From contig NZ_FRCY01000019.1 of NCBI RefSeq assembly GCF_900143075.1, positions 1 through 64,000 on the forward strand: a stretch of 64,000 nt of DNA, read 5' to 3'. Both the position numbers and the translations under genes were made by a program. Below, one piece after another: positions 1-7,256 of the stretch (position 1 is the stretch's first letter; every line of letters begins with the position of its first letter). The notes under the pieces were generated by a model. The model saw nothing but the letters and a program-made list of their open reading frames with translations, ran no database searches and was not told where the DNA came from. The DNA comes from Cyclobacterium lianum. Its GTDB lineage: Bacteria; Bacteroidota; Bacteroidia; Cytophagales; Cyclobacteriaceae.

Positions 1-239
1 ATGATCACTGCTCCGATCAAGACTCTTGGATTCAGGGCAGGCCTTCCGGTTGCTTTAGGCGGGTTTCGTTTGCTATACATGTTGACCAGATCATCCCAGG
101 GAATCTGCTTACTGAGTACCACCCAACGGTTGGATGGGGCCAGTTGGTTATAGAATGGTGTCTCAAATCCTGAAAGAGAAAGCTGGTTTGGGCTGGTATA
201 TTCGCTGCGTGGTGCACGCCTTTTGGTGGTCTTTCGCAT
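1..239 (-). CDS. IS5-type transposase, N-terminal part (cut by window edge)
   Basis: The frame opens at an ATG (complement of 237-239) and stays open to the left edge, giving about 79 residues. It begins MRKTTKRRAPRSEY and contains SNRWVVL, IPWDDL and, near the edge, GRPALNPRVLIGA. This combination is the N-terminal DUF772-type region of IS5-like DDE transposases common in Bacteroidota. The catalytic DDE part would lie outside the window, so intactness cannot be judged. The terminal inverted repeat should lie within 240-333, but with one end only it cannot be defined. The family call is solid; the IS subgroup is not resolved. Confidence 0.85.
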   Translation of the reverse strand, partial: MRKTTKRRAPRSEYTSPNQLSLSGFETPFYNQLAPSNRWVVLSKQIPWDDLVNMYSKRNPPKATGRPALNPRVLIGAVI

Positions 240-444
240 AGTTACTTGCACTTATACACCCTTAATTTGTGAAAAAAACCTCTAAAAACCGCTAAAACGT
301 CACTTTTTTATTTTCTAAGCAGACCCTACGTAGACCAGCATGGATAAGAGAAATGTCCCCGCGACCATAAAATACCGGCTGGGAATGATGGGTTTTCGGT
401 GTAAATTCGGCACGTTTATCTTGGGTTTATTGTTAATAGATACT

Positions 445-479
445 AAATCCACCAAACTCCTGAAATTTTGGTGGGATTT
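445..479 (-). terminator. Hairpin downstream of gntR
   Basis: CCACCAAA (449-456) pairs with TTTGGTGG (467-474) around a 10-base loop, and flanking A/T bases extend the stem. On the minus strand the stem is followed by ATTTAG. It starts 12 bases after the gntR stop codon, so it is the likely end of that transcript. The U-tract is short. Apart from this hairpin and the expected end of the insertion sequence, I see nothing in 240-491. Confidence 0.5.
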
Positions 480-491
480 CGACATCAGTGT

Positions 492-1136
492 TTATTGCGC
501 CAACTCCTCTTTCAATTTTTGTTCGATCACCTCTCTGGATTTGATCAAATGGGATTTCATGGCCTTTTCTGCAGCTTCGCGATCGTGGTTCAGTATCGCG
601 GCAATGATATCGAGATGATCCTGAAGGGTGTGTTCCGGTGGACGGATCAAACCGATTCGTTCAATATAAGTAATCAGGTTACCTTGCTTAAATAGCTTGT
701 ACAAATACCTGTTCCTGCATTTTTCGACTACAAAATCATGGAATTGAGTATCGGTTTTTTTGTAACTCTCATATTCACCTGATTTTTTGTTTTGGTAAGG
801 CTGAAAAAAACGGGATAGCTTTTGTGCATCTGCGGGGCTTATGTTTTCGGCCAGAATTCCCGCCGCGGTAGATTCGAGTGCTATACGGCAGTCAAATATT
901 TCCAGGATTTCCTTGTTATCAATGGTTTTTACTTTAAATCCGGTCTTGTTTTTCGGTTCTATCAGGTTTTCTGCTTCGAGCATGTGTAAGGCTACACGAA
1001 GCGGAGTCCTGCTGATGCCCATTTGTGCAGCAAGCTTCTCCTGAATGATCTTTTGCCCTGGGACCAGCTTTCCATTGATGATCATTTTTCGAAGCTCCCT
1101 GTAGGCCTGAATGCCCAATTCATCGTTTTTCAGCAT
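492..1136 (-). CDS. GntR family (FCD subfamily) transcriptional regulator
   Basis: A 214-residue protein with an N-terminal winged helix (about residues 10-75, recognition region LAAQMGISRTPLRVALHML) and a C-terminal helical FCD domain (about 80-205). The FCD metal/ligand positions are recognisable: D..FH in DTQFHDFVV, and later histidines in HLDIIAAI and HLIKSREV. FCD-GntR proteins usually repress sugar-acid catabolic genes and respond to a carboxylate effector. Here the gene sits directly beyond the acid-sugar catabolism genes, on the same strand. The 73 bases between it and the dehydrogenase hold a near-perfect palindrome, which suggests autoregulation. The effector is probably an acid sugar or a phosphorylated intermediate (inference). 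Confidence 0.9.
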   Translation of the reverse strand: MLKNDELGIQAYRELRKMIINGKLVPGQKIIQEKLAAQMGISRTPLRVALHMLEAENLIEPKNKTGFKVKTIDNKEILEIFDCRIALESTAAGILAENISPADAQKLSRFFQPYQNKKSGEYESYKKTDTQFHDFVVEKCRNRYLYKLFKQGNLITYIERIGLIRPPEHTLQDHLDIIAAILNHDREAAEKAMKSHLIKSREVIEQKLKEELAQ

Positions 1137-1168
1137 TTTAGTAAGGTTTTGATAAGTAACAGATGTTT

Positions 1169-1194
1169 TTAGTATACAGTATACGAAATACTAA
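1169..1194. promoter_or_regulatory. Candidate GntR operator upstream of gntR
   Basis: GTATAC-A-GTATAC (1172-1184) is a palindrome apart from its centre. A second, overlapping symmetry runs from TTAGTAT (1169-1175) to ATACTAA (1188-1194). It lies 36 bases upstream of the gntR start. FCD-type GntR proteins typically bind short G-T-x-T-A-C style palindromes, so this is a good candidate autoregulatory operator. A 10-of-12 match occurs at 20690-20701, upstream of susC. Confidence 0.6.
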
Positions 1195-1209
1195 ATTACC
1201 GAATTGTAC

Positions 1210-2247
1210 TCATTTTATCTGACTTATCTGAAAATTAGTTTTGGTTCGGTTTGACTGGTATATGGCTTCTACTACTTTCAAAGTCTTGATATAATCCTCA
1301 ATCCTGGTTTCAAAAGGGGAATCATCGATTATCCCATTGATAAAATGTTCCTGGCAGGCATAAACACTATCCCCGGAAAAGCCGGCTTCCGTAGGCTTAA
1401 AGGGCAGCTTATTTACCGGCATTCCTAATGGTTTGATGGATATTTCTCCGTTTGTATGCAGGATGATACTTCCCTGATCCCCTTCTACCAGCATTTCTCC
1501 AAATGTGAACCTTGCATTCTGGTGCAGGGGCTCATTGTATCTGTTGGCATCAAAGAGTGCTGTACAACCTGATTTAAATCGGAAGAAAACAACGCCGGTA
1601 TCTTCTCCCTGAATGCTGGGATTCAGGGTTTTCAGGTTGGCAAAAACCTCCGTCACTTCTCCTTCAAGAAAACGAAAGGTGTCGACGAAGTGAACGCCCG
1701 TCTCGTGGATCAGCAATCTGGGCATGGTTCTGAAATAGGGCTGGCGATCCAGGTAAGCATTCTCGCCCCAGCCGTCCCCCAGCCTCATTTTAAAGGTATA
1801 TTGGAATATTTTTTTCCCGATTTTCCCGTCATTTATCTGAGACTTAATTTCCCTGTACCAGGGCTGAAACCGCCAGTTTTCGTGAACCATAAACCGGACT
1901 CCTGCTGCTTTTACCAGCTTTTTGATTTCCTTTGCCTCCTTGAAGGTATCTGCCAGGGGTTTCTGACAAATGATATGAATTCCTTTGGATAATGCGATTT
2001 CTATAATGGTTTTATGGGTTACCGGAGGCGTCACAATATCAATAAAATCGGGCTTTTCCTTGTCCAGCATGGTTTCCAAATCTGCATATACACCCGGAAT
2101 CCCGAAGTTTTTTGCATATAACCTGGCCTTTTGAATGTCCTTGTCACATATTGCCGTTAGTTCAACCTTCTCCAGCCTGGACCAGGCATCCCCATGAAAC
2201 TGACTGAAATATCCGGCACCAACTATCACCCCTTTCAATTTTTTCAT
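1210..2247 (-). CDS. Gfo/Idh/MocA family NAD(P)-dependent dehydrogenase
   Basis: A 345-residue cytoplasmic oxidoreductase. The Rossmann half (about 5-125) starts with GVIVGAGYFSQFH. The usual EKP motif appears as CQKPLADT, so the first catalytic-loop residue is Gln while the Lys and Pro are kept. The second domain carries HETGVHFVDTFRF, with the family's catalytic GxHxxD pattern. The family oxidises or reduces hydroxyls or anomeric carbons of sugars and inositols. It is the last gene of a four-gene block and overlaps the kinase by 4 bases (ATGA-type coupling). In this setting it probably oxidises the released sugar or an acid-sugar intermediate; which step is not decidable from sequence. Confidence 0.9.
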   Translation of the reverse strand: MKKLKGVIVGAGYFSQFHGDAWSRLEKVELTAICDKDIQKARLYAKNFGIPGVYADLETMLDKEKPDFIDIVTPPVTHKTIIEIALSKGIHIICQKPLADTFKEAKEIKKLVKAAGVRFMVHENWRFQPWYREIKSQINDGKIGKKIFQYTFKMRLGDGWGENAYLDRQPYFRTMPRLLIHETGVHFVDTFRFLEGEVTEVFANLKTLNPSIQGEDTGVVFFRFKSGCTALFDANRYNEPLHQNARFTFGEMLVEGDQGSIILHTNGEISIKPLGMPVNKLPFKPTEAGFSGDSVYACQEHFINGIIDDSPFETRIEDYIKTLKVVEAIYQSNRTKTNFQISQIK

Positions 2248-3629
2248 TTTTTGTTGGTGTTGACAGTGAACAATTCAAATACGTGGGCAAGACTATCGGC
2301 ATCTCCTACATTACCAGGGTAAACCACATAAGGCATTCCAGGGAACCTGGTTTCATCGCCCATCTCCCATACTGGCACTCCCGGAATAATCTGGCCCAGC
2401 ACCCTGGCTTTTTTCATTTTTAATCCCTTCACTGCAATGTCGTTGGAAGTAATGCCTCCTTTGGCTATAAAAAATGCTGGTTGGGTTTTGATTTCGTTGA
2501 CCAAACTGACCAAAAAATCAGTTATCTTTTCACCGATAGCCAGGCTTTCTTCCGGGTTGGCTCCCGATACCAGATTTCGGGAAGTGTACACCACAGCATG
2601 GGTTCCGGAAGCCATACAACTTTCAACATTTTCCAGTATTTCTTTCAGAAAGCTTTCATTTGTAATTTCAGCGTAAATAATGTTCTCCACCGAGAGGGGA
2701 ATGGCTTTGAGCCCCTCTTTTTTCAACAGCACTTCAAGCTGAGAGGTGGATTTTTTCACGTATGAACCTACAATGACCAAACCACCCAATGGGGAAGCAT
2801 TTTTACGCGGTACCCAGGCCAAAGGTCCCATGCCCGAAAATGCGGAAACAAAGGAAGCGGCCGTCCTGAAATTAAATCCATTGCCTTTTTCTATCAATTT
2901 GTGAAGGACCAGGCAGGTTTTTTCCAGTTCCTTGTAGGTAGTATTATTGACCACCATCACATCTTGCGCACGGAGCGCATTCAATCTTTCAAAAATCACC
3001 TCTTCCCCTTGTGCTATGTCTGGTATAGACAGGGATTTTACCGCTTCATGTTTAATTCTTCCGGCTGTTTTTTCCTCCACCCATTTGGTCAGGTCCGAAT
3101 GGCTAAAGCCGAAACTCTTATCCCTAGCAAAAACCGTTTCCGAAACCGGTATCTTCTTACCCTCTTCCACAATGTAATGCACATTGTCCTCGGTGATCCT
3201 TCCCCCTTCAAAAAAAGCGGGGATCAGCAGGGTTGGCAAATTGCCCAAACCTGCACCCTGACTTAAGGCCTCTACCTCCGATGGATAATAACCCCTAAGG
3301 GTAGAATCACTTCTGCTGATAACCATAAAGCGGCGAGCCATTTTCTCAGCAGCTTTTTGCAAATTTTGCCCTATTTCCTTCGCCCTTTCAGTGGCCTTTG
3401 CCTTGGGCAGGCTCCTGGTGTTGGCCAATACGAAAAACAATGGTGTTTTATTTTTGAATTCATCAATAAAAGCAGCTTCTGTCCAATGACCCAACACCGG
3501 TACATCATTCGCTGTCTGCGTACCGGTAGGGTCGTCATCCACAATTACCAATGTCAAATGCTGCTCATAAAACAGCTTCCTTATCTCCTTTTCATAAGGT
3601 CTGTCCATGGGATTGTTGCTTTCCGTCAT
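2244..3629 (-). CDS. DUF1537 four-carbon acid sugar kinase
   Basis: A 461-residue protein with the two-domain architecture of the DUF1537 (OtnK/DtnK-like) kinases. The N-terminal sugar-binding domain has VDDDPTGTQT at about residues 30-39. The C-terminal nucleotide-binding domain has GGLVIVGSYVKKS and a Gly-rich FIAKGGITSNDIAV stretch. Known members phosphorylate the terminal hydroxyl of erythronate, threonate and 3-oxo-isoapionate, after which a dehydrogenase or decarboxylase forms a triose or tetrose phosphate. It lies between a dehydrogenase and a cyclase-family hydrolase with gaps of 3 bases or less, so the enzymes are probably made together. The substrate is inferred only as an acid sugar. 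Confidence 0.92.
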   Translation of the reverse strand: MTESNNPMDRPYEKEIRKLFYEQHLTLVIVDDDPTGTQTANDVPVLGHWTEAAFIDEFKNKTPLFFVLANTRSLPKAKATERAKEIGQNLQKAAEKMARRFMVISRSDSTLRGYYPSEVEALSQGAGLGNLPTLLIPAFFEGGRITEDNVHYIVEEGKKIPVSETVFARDKSFGFSHSDLTKWVEEKTAGRIKHEAVKSLSIPDIAQGEEVIFERLNALRAQDVMVVNNTTYKELEKTCLVLHKLIEKGNGFNFRTAASFVSAFSGMGPLAWVPRKNASPLGGLVIVGSYVKKSTSQLEVLLKKEGLKAIPLSVENIIYAEITNESFLKEILENVESCMASGTHAVVYTSRNLVSGANPEESLAIGEKITDFLVSLVNEIKTQPAFFIAKGGITSNDIAVKGLKMKKARVLGQIIPGVPVWEMGDETRFPGMPYVVYPGNVGDADSLAHVFELFTVNTNKK

Positions 3630-3632
3630 GCG

Positions 3633-4277
3633 TTACGTATTTTTCAATGGTCTTGCCAAAACCCTGGCTGGAGCACCATCACCAGCCCCTATTTTTAGTG
3701 GCAATGCCATTAATTCCACTTTTTCTGCTTTTATTTTATCTAAATTGCAAATCCCTTCCACGATAATGACCTGGCCTGAAAACAGGATGCGGTGGATCAG
3801 CGTCACCTCCTCCAAATCATTAACATTGGCAACGGAGGGCGGTTCTACGGCTAACATATTCAAGCCTTTCTCCACCAGCCATCTGGCCAGATTTTCGCTG
3901 ATCCGTGGCAATTGATCCCTGTATTTGTGGGGATCAGAAACTGAAAATTTGCTCCAACCGGTTTTAATGATGATTCCGTCTCCAGCCTTCAAAGTGTTTT
4001 TTAACTTACCTAAATCTTCAATGCGAACTTCAGAAGAAGGCTGAATTCCTGTCAAATCCAAAATGGAGGCCTTACAGATCAATCTGCTCAATGGCATTAG
4101 ATCAATGGTAGGGCCATCAACACCAAAATGTATAGGCGCATCCATATGGGTCCCTGAATGGCTATATATGTCAATATTTACCGCATTCCAGCCATCCTTC
4201 TCCAGATTTTTGGCTTCCCTGATCTGAACCCCGGGCATGGAAGCAGTTATGGTCTGTGTAAGGTCTATCCAATCCAT
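3633..4277 (-). CDS. Cyclase-family (kynurenine formamidase-like) metal hydrolase
   Basis: A 214-residue protein with the hallmark metal-binding motif of PF04199: YSHSGTHMDAPIHFG at about residues 36-50. A conserved C-terminal part, AGDGAPARVLARPL, is also present. Members hydrolyse amide or ester bonds in small molecules (formylkynurenine, isatin) using a metal site made by this His/Asp cluster. Spacing to both neighbours is only 2-3 bases. Nothing related to tryptophan is nearby, while a sugar dehydrogenase, kinase and decarboxylating dehydrogenase surround it. Ring-opening of a sugar lactone is therefore a reasonable proposal, but it is inference. Confidence 0.85.
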   Translation of the reverse strand: MDWIDLTQTITASMPGVQIREAKNLEKDGWNAVNIDIYSHSGTHMDAPIHFGVDGPTIDLMPLSRLICKASILDLTGIQPSSEVRIEDLGKLKNTLKAGDGIIIKTGWSKFSVSDPHKYRDQLPRISENLARWLVEKGLNMLAVEPPSVANVNDLEEVTLIHRILFSGQVIIVEGICNLDKIKAEKVELMALPLKIGAGDGAPARVLARPLKNT

Positions 4278-4279
4278 GT

Positions 4280-5338
4280 TTATGCATTCAGGGCTTTAAT
4301 TACGCCGGCTGCAAATTCCTCTGTCCTGGCAGTACCTCCAAGATCTATGGTTTTTACGCCCTGCTGAAATACAGTTTCAATAGCATCCACTATTTGGCCT
4401 GCTGCAGCTGTCTCACCAAGGTGTTCCAGCAAGATGGCACCGGACCAAATGGTACCTACCGGGTTGGCGATACCTTTGCCTGCAATATCTGGTGCCGAAC
4501 CATGAATGGGTTCAAACATGGACGGGAAATTCTTCTCAGGGTTGATATTGCCACTGCCACCAAGGCCCAGACTTCCCATTATGCCTCCGCCAAGGTCACT
4601 GAGAATATCCCCAAACAGATTTGTGGTAAGGATGACGTCGAAATACTCCGGGTGTAAAATAAAATTGGCGCTGGCATTGTCGATGTACATTTTTTCCAAC
4701 TTTACATCCGGGTATTGCTCCCCTACCTCACTGATCACAGCATCCCAATATTTCAGGCTATGTATCAGGGTATTTGATTTGGTGACATTGGTAACCTTTT
4801 TTCTTCTTTTTTGGGCCAGTTTAAAGGCAAAATGGGCTACCCGCTCGATCCCCTTGCGGGTAAAGATACTGGTATCCGTAGCCAACCCTTCCGGGCTTTC
4901 AGGTCTAAAAAAAGCTCCTGACTGTACAAATTCCCCCTCATTGTTTTCCCTGATGACAACAAAATCAATCTCTTTGGAAGTTTTATTTCTCAACGGACTC
5001 TCCAATCCCTTAAAAAGTTTGACCGGTCTGAAGTTTACATATTGTTGAAATGCAGTTCTCACTTTAAAAGTGTACAACTTTGCCGGTAAAGTATCATCCA
5101 CCTCTGTGAGGCCAACGGCCCCAAAAAAAACAGCATCAAATGCTTTTAAGGTGTCCAGTCCATCCTCCGGCATAAATGCACCCTCTTTGAGATACCTTCC
5201 TGCTCCCCAGTCAAAAAAAGTGTAATCCAGGTTAAAATCAAATTTTTTGGCAGCGGCCTCCAAAACTTTAAGTGCGGCGGGTATAATCTCATGGCCGATG
5301 CCATCACCGGGAACTATTGCTAATCGATACGTTTTCAT
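4280..5338 (-). CDS. Isocitrate/isopropylmalate-type beta-decarboxylating dehydrogenase (tartrate/D-malate dehydrogenase-like)
   Basis: A 352-residue protein starting with the family signature LAIVPGDGIGHEI. It has RENNEGEF (substrate arginine and glutamate region), DILSDLGGGIMGSLGLGGSG (metal aspartate and Gly-rich stretch) and EPIHGSAPDIAGKGIANP (NAD site). Length and the RENNEGE variant point to the tartrate dehydrogenase/D-malate dehydrogenase branch rather than LeuB, and no leu genes are nearby. Such enzymes oxidise a 2- or 3-hydroxy acid and then remove the beta-carboxylate. It is the first gene of the coupled block with a cyclase-family hydrolase, a DUF1537 kinase and a Gfo/Idh enzyme. 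It may therefore do the job PdxA2 does elsewhere, oxidising a 4-phospho acid sugar to triose phosphate and CO2. Confidence 0.87.
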   Translation of the reverse strand: MKTYRLAIVPGDGIGHEIIPAALKVLEAAAKKFDFNLDYTFFDWGAGRYLKEGAFMPEDGLDTLKAFDAVFFGAVGLTEVDDTLPAKLYTFKVRTAFQQYVNFRPVKLFKGLESPLRNKTSKEIDFVVIRENNEGEFVQSGAFFRPESPEGLATDTSIFTRKGIERVAHFAFKLAQKRRKKVTNVTKSNTLIHSLKYWDAVISEVGEQYPDVKLEKMYIDNASANFILHPEYFDVILTTNLFGDILSDLGGGIMGSLGLGGSGNINPEKNFPSMFEPIHGSAPDIAGKGIANPVGTIWSGAILLEHLGETAAAGQIVDAIETVFQQGVKTIDLGGTARTEEFAAGVIKALNA

Positions 5339-5379
5339 AAAATTGATTTATTATATTTTTTATATTTCTATTAATGTTT

Positions 5380-6009
5380 TCATTCCTCCTCCGTCGGGAC
5401 AAATTCAATGTTACTTTTCCACCTGGCCCGGGCAAAACCAAAACCTTCACCTTCGGGTACCAGGCCATTGGAATGGGGCAAAAATTCCACCCTGACCTCA
5501 GTTCCTTTTTCAATGACAATGCCGTCTGCTACTTCCTGGTGTGGTACATACTCCTCAATTTCTTTTCCGTAAATCCGGGGATTCTGAAAATCCATCACCT
5601 TTTTGCCTCCAATTTTTAACCTATAGCTACACTCACCATCCGACTCCAAAAGAGAGATAAAACGGATATTGTAAGTGCCGGAAGGCAGTGCAAAAACGGA
5701 AGTAGCGGCGGACCATTGGTCTGTAGGCTGTTCCACGGTATTCACGGCAATGGCTTTCCGGACTTTGTCGAAATACGCAGGCGAAAACCCTTCTACGTCC
5801 AAATCCCACTGCGCAGGTTCCTGAATCACCAAATTCATAGGATAGTCATTTTCTAAATGAAAGGCCGGACGCTGCTTCTCCTTTACCTTTTTGTATCCAA
5901 TGGATGCATAAAGGGCATGCTGTCTCGTAATTTCACCATTGAAACCGGCCAGATATGATGAAAACAGAAGGAGGGTAGCCAAAAATGAATTTGTAATCAC
6001 AGGATCCAT
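5380..6009 (-). CDS. Uncharacterised secreted protein, 209 residues
   Basis: I do not recognise a family. The N-terminus has a hydrophobic stretch (residues 6-23), fitting a signal peptide. The rest is rich in alternating hydrophobic and polar residues typical of a beta-sandwich, with SGTYNIRFISLLESDGECSYRL and the repeated phrase VEFLPHSNG. Short beta-sandwich proteins between glycosidases are often carbohydrate-binding modules or accessory surface proteins. It lies 45 bases after the glycosidase-like gene and 41 bases before the dehydrogenase, so it is probably in the same transcript. Its function is unknown. Confidence 0.65.
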   Translation of the reverse strand: MDPVITNSFLATLLLFSSYLAGFNGEITRQHALYASIGYKKVKEKQRPAFHLENDYPMNLVIQEPAQWDLDVEGFSPAYFDKVRKAIAVNTVEQPTDQWSAATSVFALPSGTYNIRFISLLESDGECSYRLKIGGKKVMDFQNPRIYGKEIEEYVPHQEVADGIVIEKGTEVRVEFLPHSNGLVPEGEGFGFARARWKSNIEFVPTEEE

Positions 6010-6054
6010 CTTTATATCATTTCGTTTTTTACAAAAACATGTTTATCAACTATT

Positions 6055-7158
6055 CTAATATTTGTCTCCGGTAATTTCTTTTACCAGGTCGAAAAAACCT
6101 TGTTTCCGGTCTGAATTAATCCCCCAGTCGACAGGAACGCTCTGGTAACCTTCTTCAAATGATTCCCCATCCCTTCTGTAGTCAAAAAACCCCCAGGAAA
6201 CATAGTTTTCAACGGCCACAGTAAAATTGTTTCTTTCTTTGTCAAAATCGTAGTGGTCATCTTCGTTCACCACTACCGGCATGGGGCGGTACCCTTCCAC
6301 CTTCCTGGTATTTTTTATCAGTGTCTCCATTTTTTCCGGGGTGTTTACGCCATTGCCATGAATCAAAATGTAGTCGGAAGATTTAACTACATTGGGTTTT
6401 GGAACTGTATTTCCACCGTAACTCGTGCTTACCAATAGCCGATTGCCATTGTACTCCATGCCCTTAACCAGCTCAATGAGCTCATGAACGCGGTCTGGCA
6501 TCAGAATTTCATGCACATAGGCATTGACATTACATTCATTGTTGACTTCTATCAACACATTTCTGTAACCTTCCCGCAATATCCAGTTGACTGAATTTTC
6601 TACTGCATTGATCACCGCTTGTTCATCTTCGAGGTTTTGATCCTGTCCAAAGTAGAAAATACCCAACATGACCACCATCTCCAATTCGTCAGCCTTGTCC
6701 AGGACCAACTTTAACCGGTCCATATATTCCGGTCTTAACCGACCGTCGGCAAAGAAGGAAGAATTGTACCAATCTTTATTTCCATACCCTATCGGGCTAC
6801 CTCCCTGCATATTGAGGGTAAACGAATTCAACCCATACTTCTTCCATTCTTCCATTCCCTCCATAAACTCATTTGTATTTCTATCCGGATCCCATTCACC
6901 CGTATCCGGATACCCAAACAATTTCCTGGTTTCAGGATTCAAATCATCGAAAATTCCCTGCACCATGCGTGAGTTCATAAGCAGCCCCTCTACCTTGTGC
7001 CCTTTCCAGGTCCTGCCCTCATAGGTGGGTTTGCCGTTGACATAAAAGGCCTCCCCCCGGATGGTAACAACCGTATTTTGTGCGATCGATTGTGTGGCCA
7101 AAAACCCAGTCAAACAAGCGATAATTAGCGCAATTGTGCAATAATGTGAAGGTTTCAT
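6055..7158 (-). CDS. Secreted clan-A-like glycoside hydrolase (family unassigned)
   Basis: A 367-residue protein with a cleavable signal peptide (residues 1-26, ending SIAQ). The body reads as a TIM barrel. It has an LxGIFYF strand near residue 165 and the strand VLIEVNNECN near residue 205, which has the Asn-Glu acid/base pattern of GH-A clan enzymes. PVVVNEDDHYDF near residue 295 carries a glutamate at the expected nucleophile strand. It lacks the DUF5060 domain of its upstream neighbour and looks shorter than GH39 or GH140 proteins. The two glutamates and the gene context support a periplasmic or surface glycosidase, but the family cannot be named with confidence. Confidence 0.7.
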   Translation of the reverse strand: MKPSHYCTIALIIACLTGFLATQSIAQNTVVTIRGEAFYVNGKPTYEGRTWKGHKVEGLLMNSRMVQGIFDDLNPETRKLFGYPDTGEWDPDRNTNEFMEGMEEWKKYGLNSFTLNMQGGSPIGYGNKDWYNSSFFADGRLRPEYMDRLKLVLDKADELEMVVMLGIFYFGQDQNLEDEQAVINAVENSVNWILREGYRNVLIEVNNECNVNAYVHEILMPDRVHELIELVKGMEYNGNRLLVSTSYGGNTVPKPNVVKSSDYILIHGNGVNTPEKMETLIKNTRKVEGYRPMPVVVNEDDHYDFDKERNNFTVAVENYVSWGFFDYRRDGESFEEGYQSVPVDWGINSDRKQGFFDLVKEITGDKY

Positions 7159-7256
7159 ACTATTTATTTTAAAGGTATATGGAATTTCAATAGAATAATT
7201 TTAACGTTTTCCCTTTGCTACCAGGGAGTTTTATGAAATTTTACAATTCCAATGGT

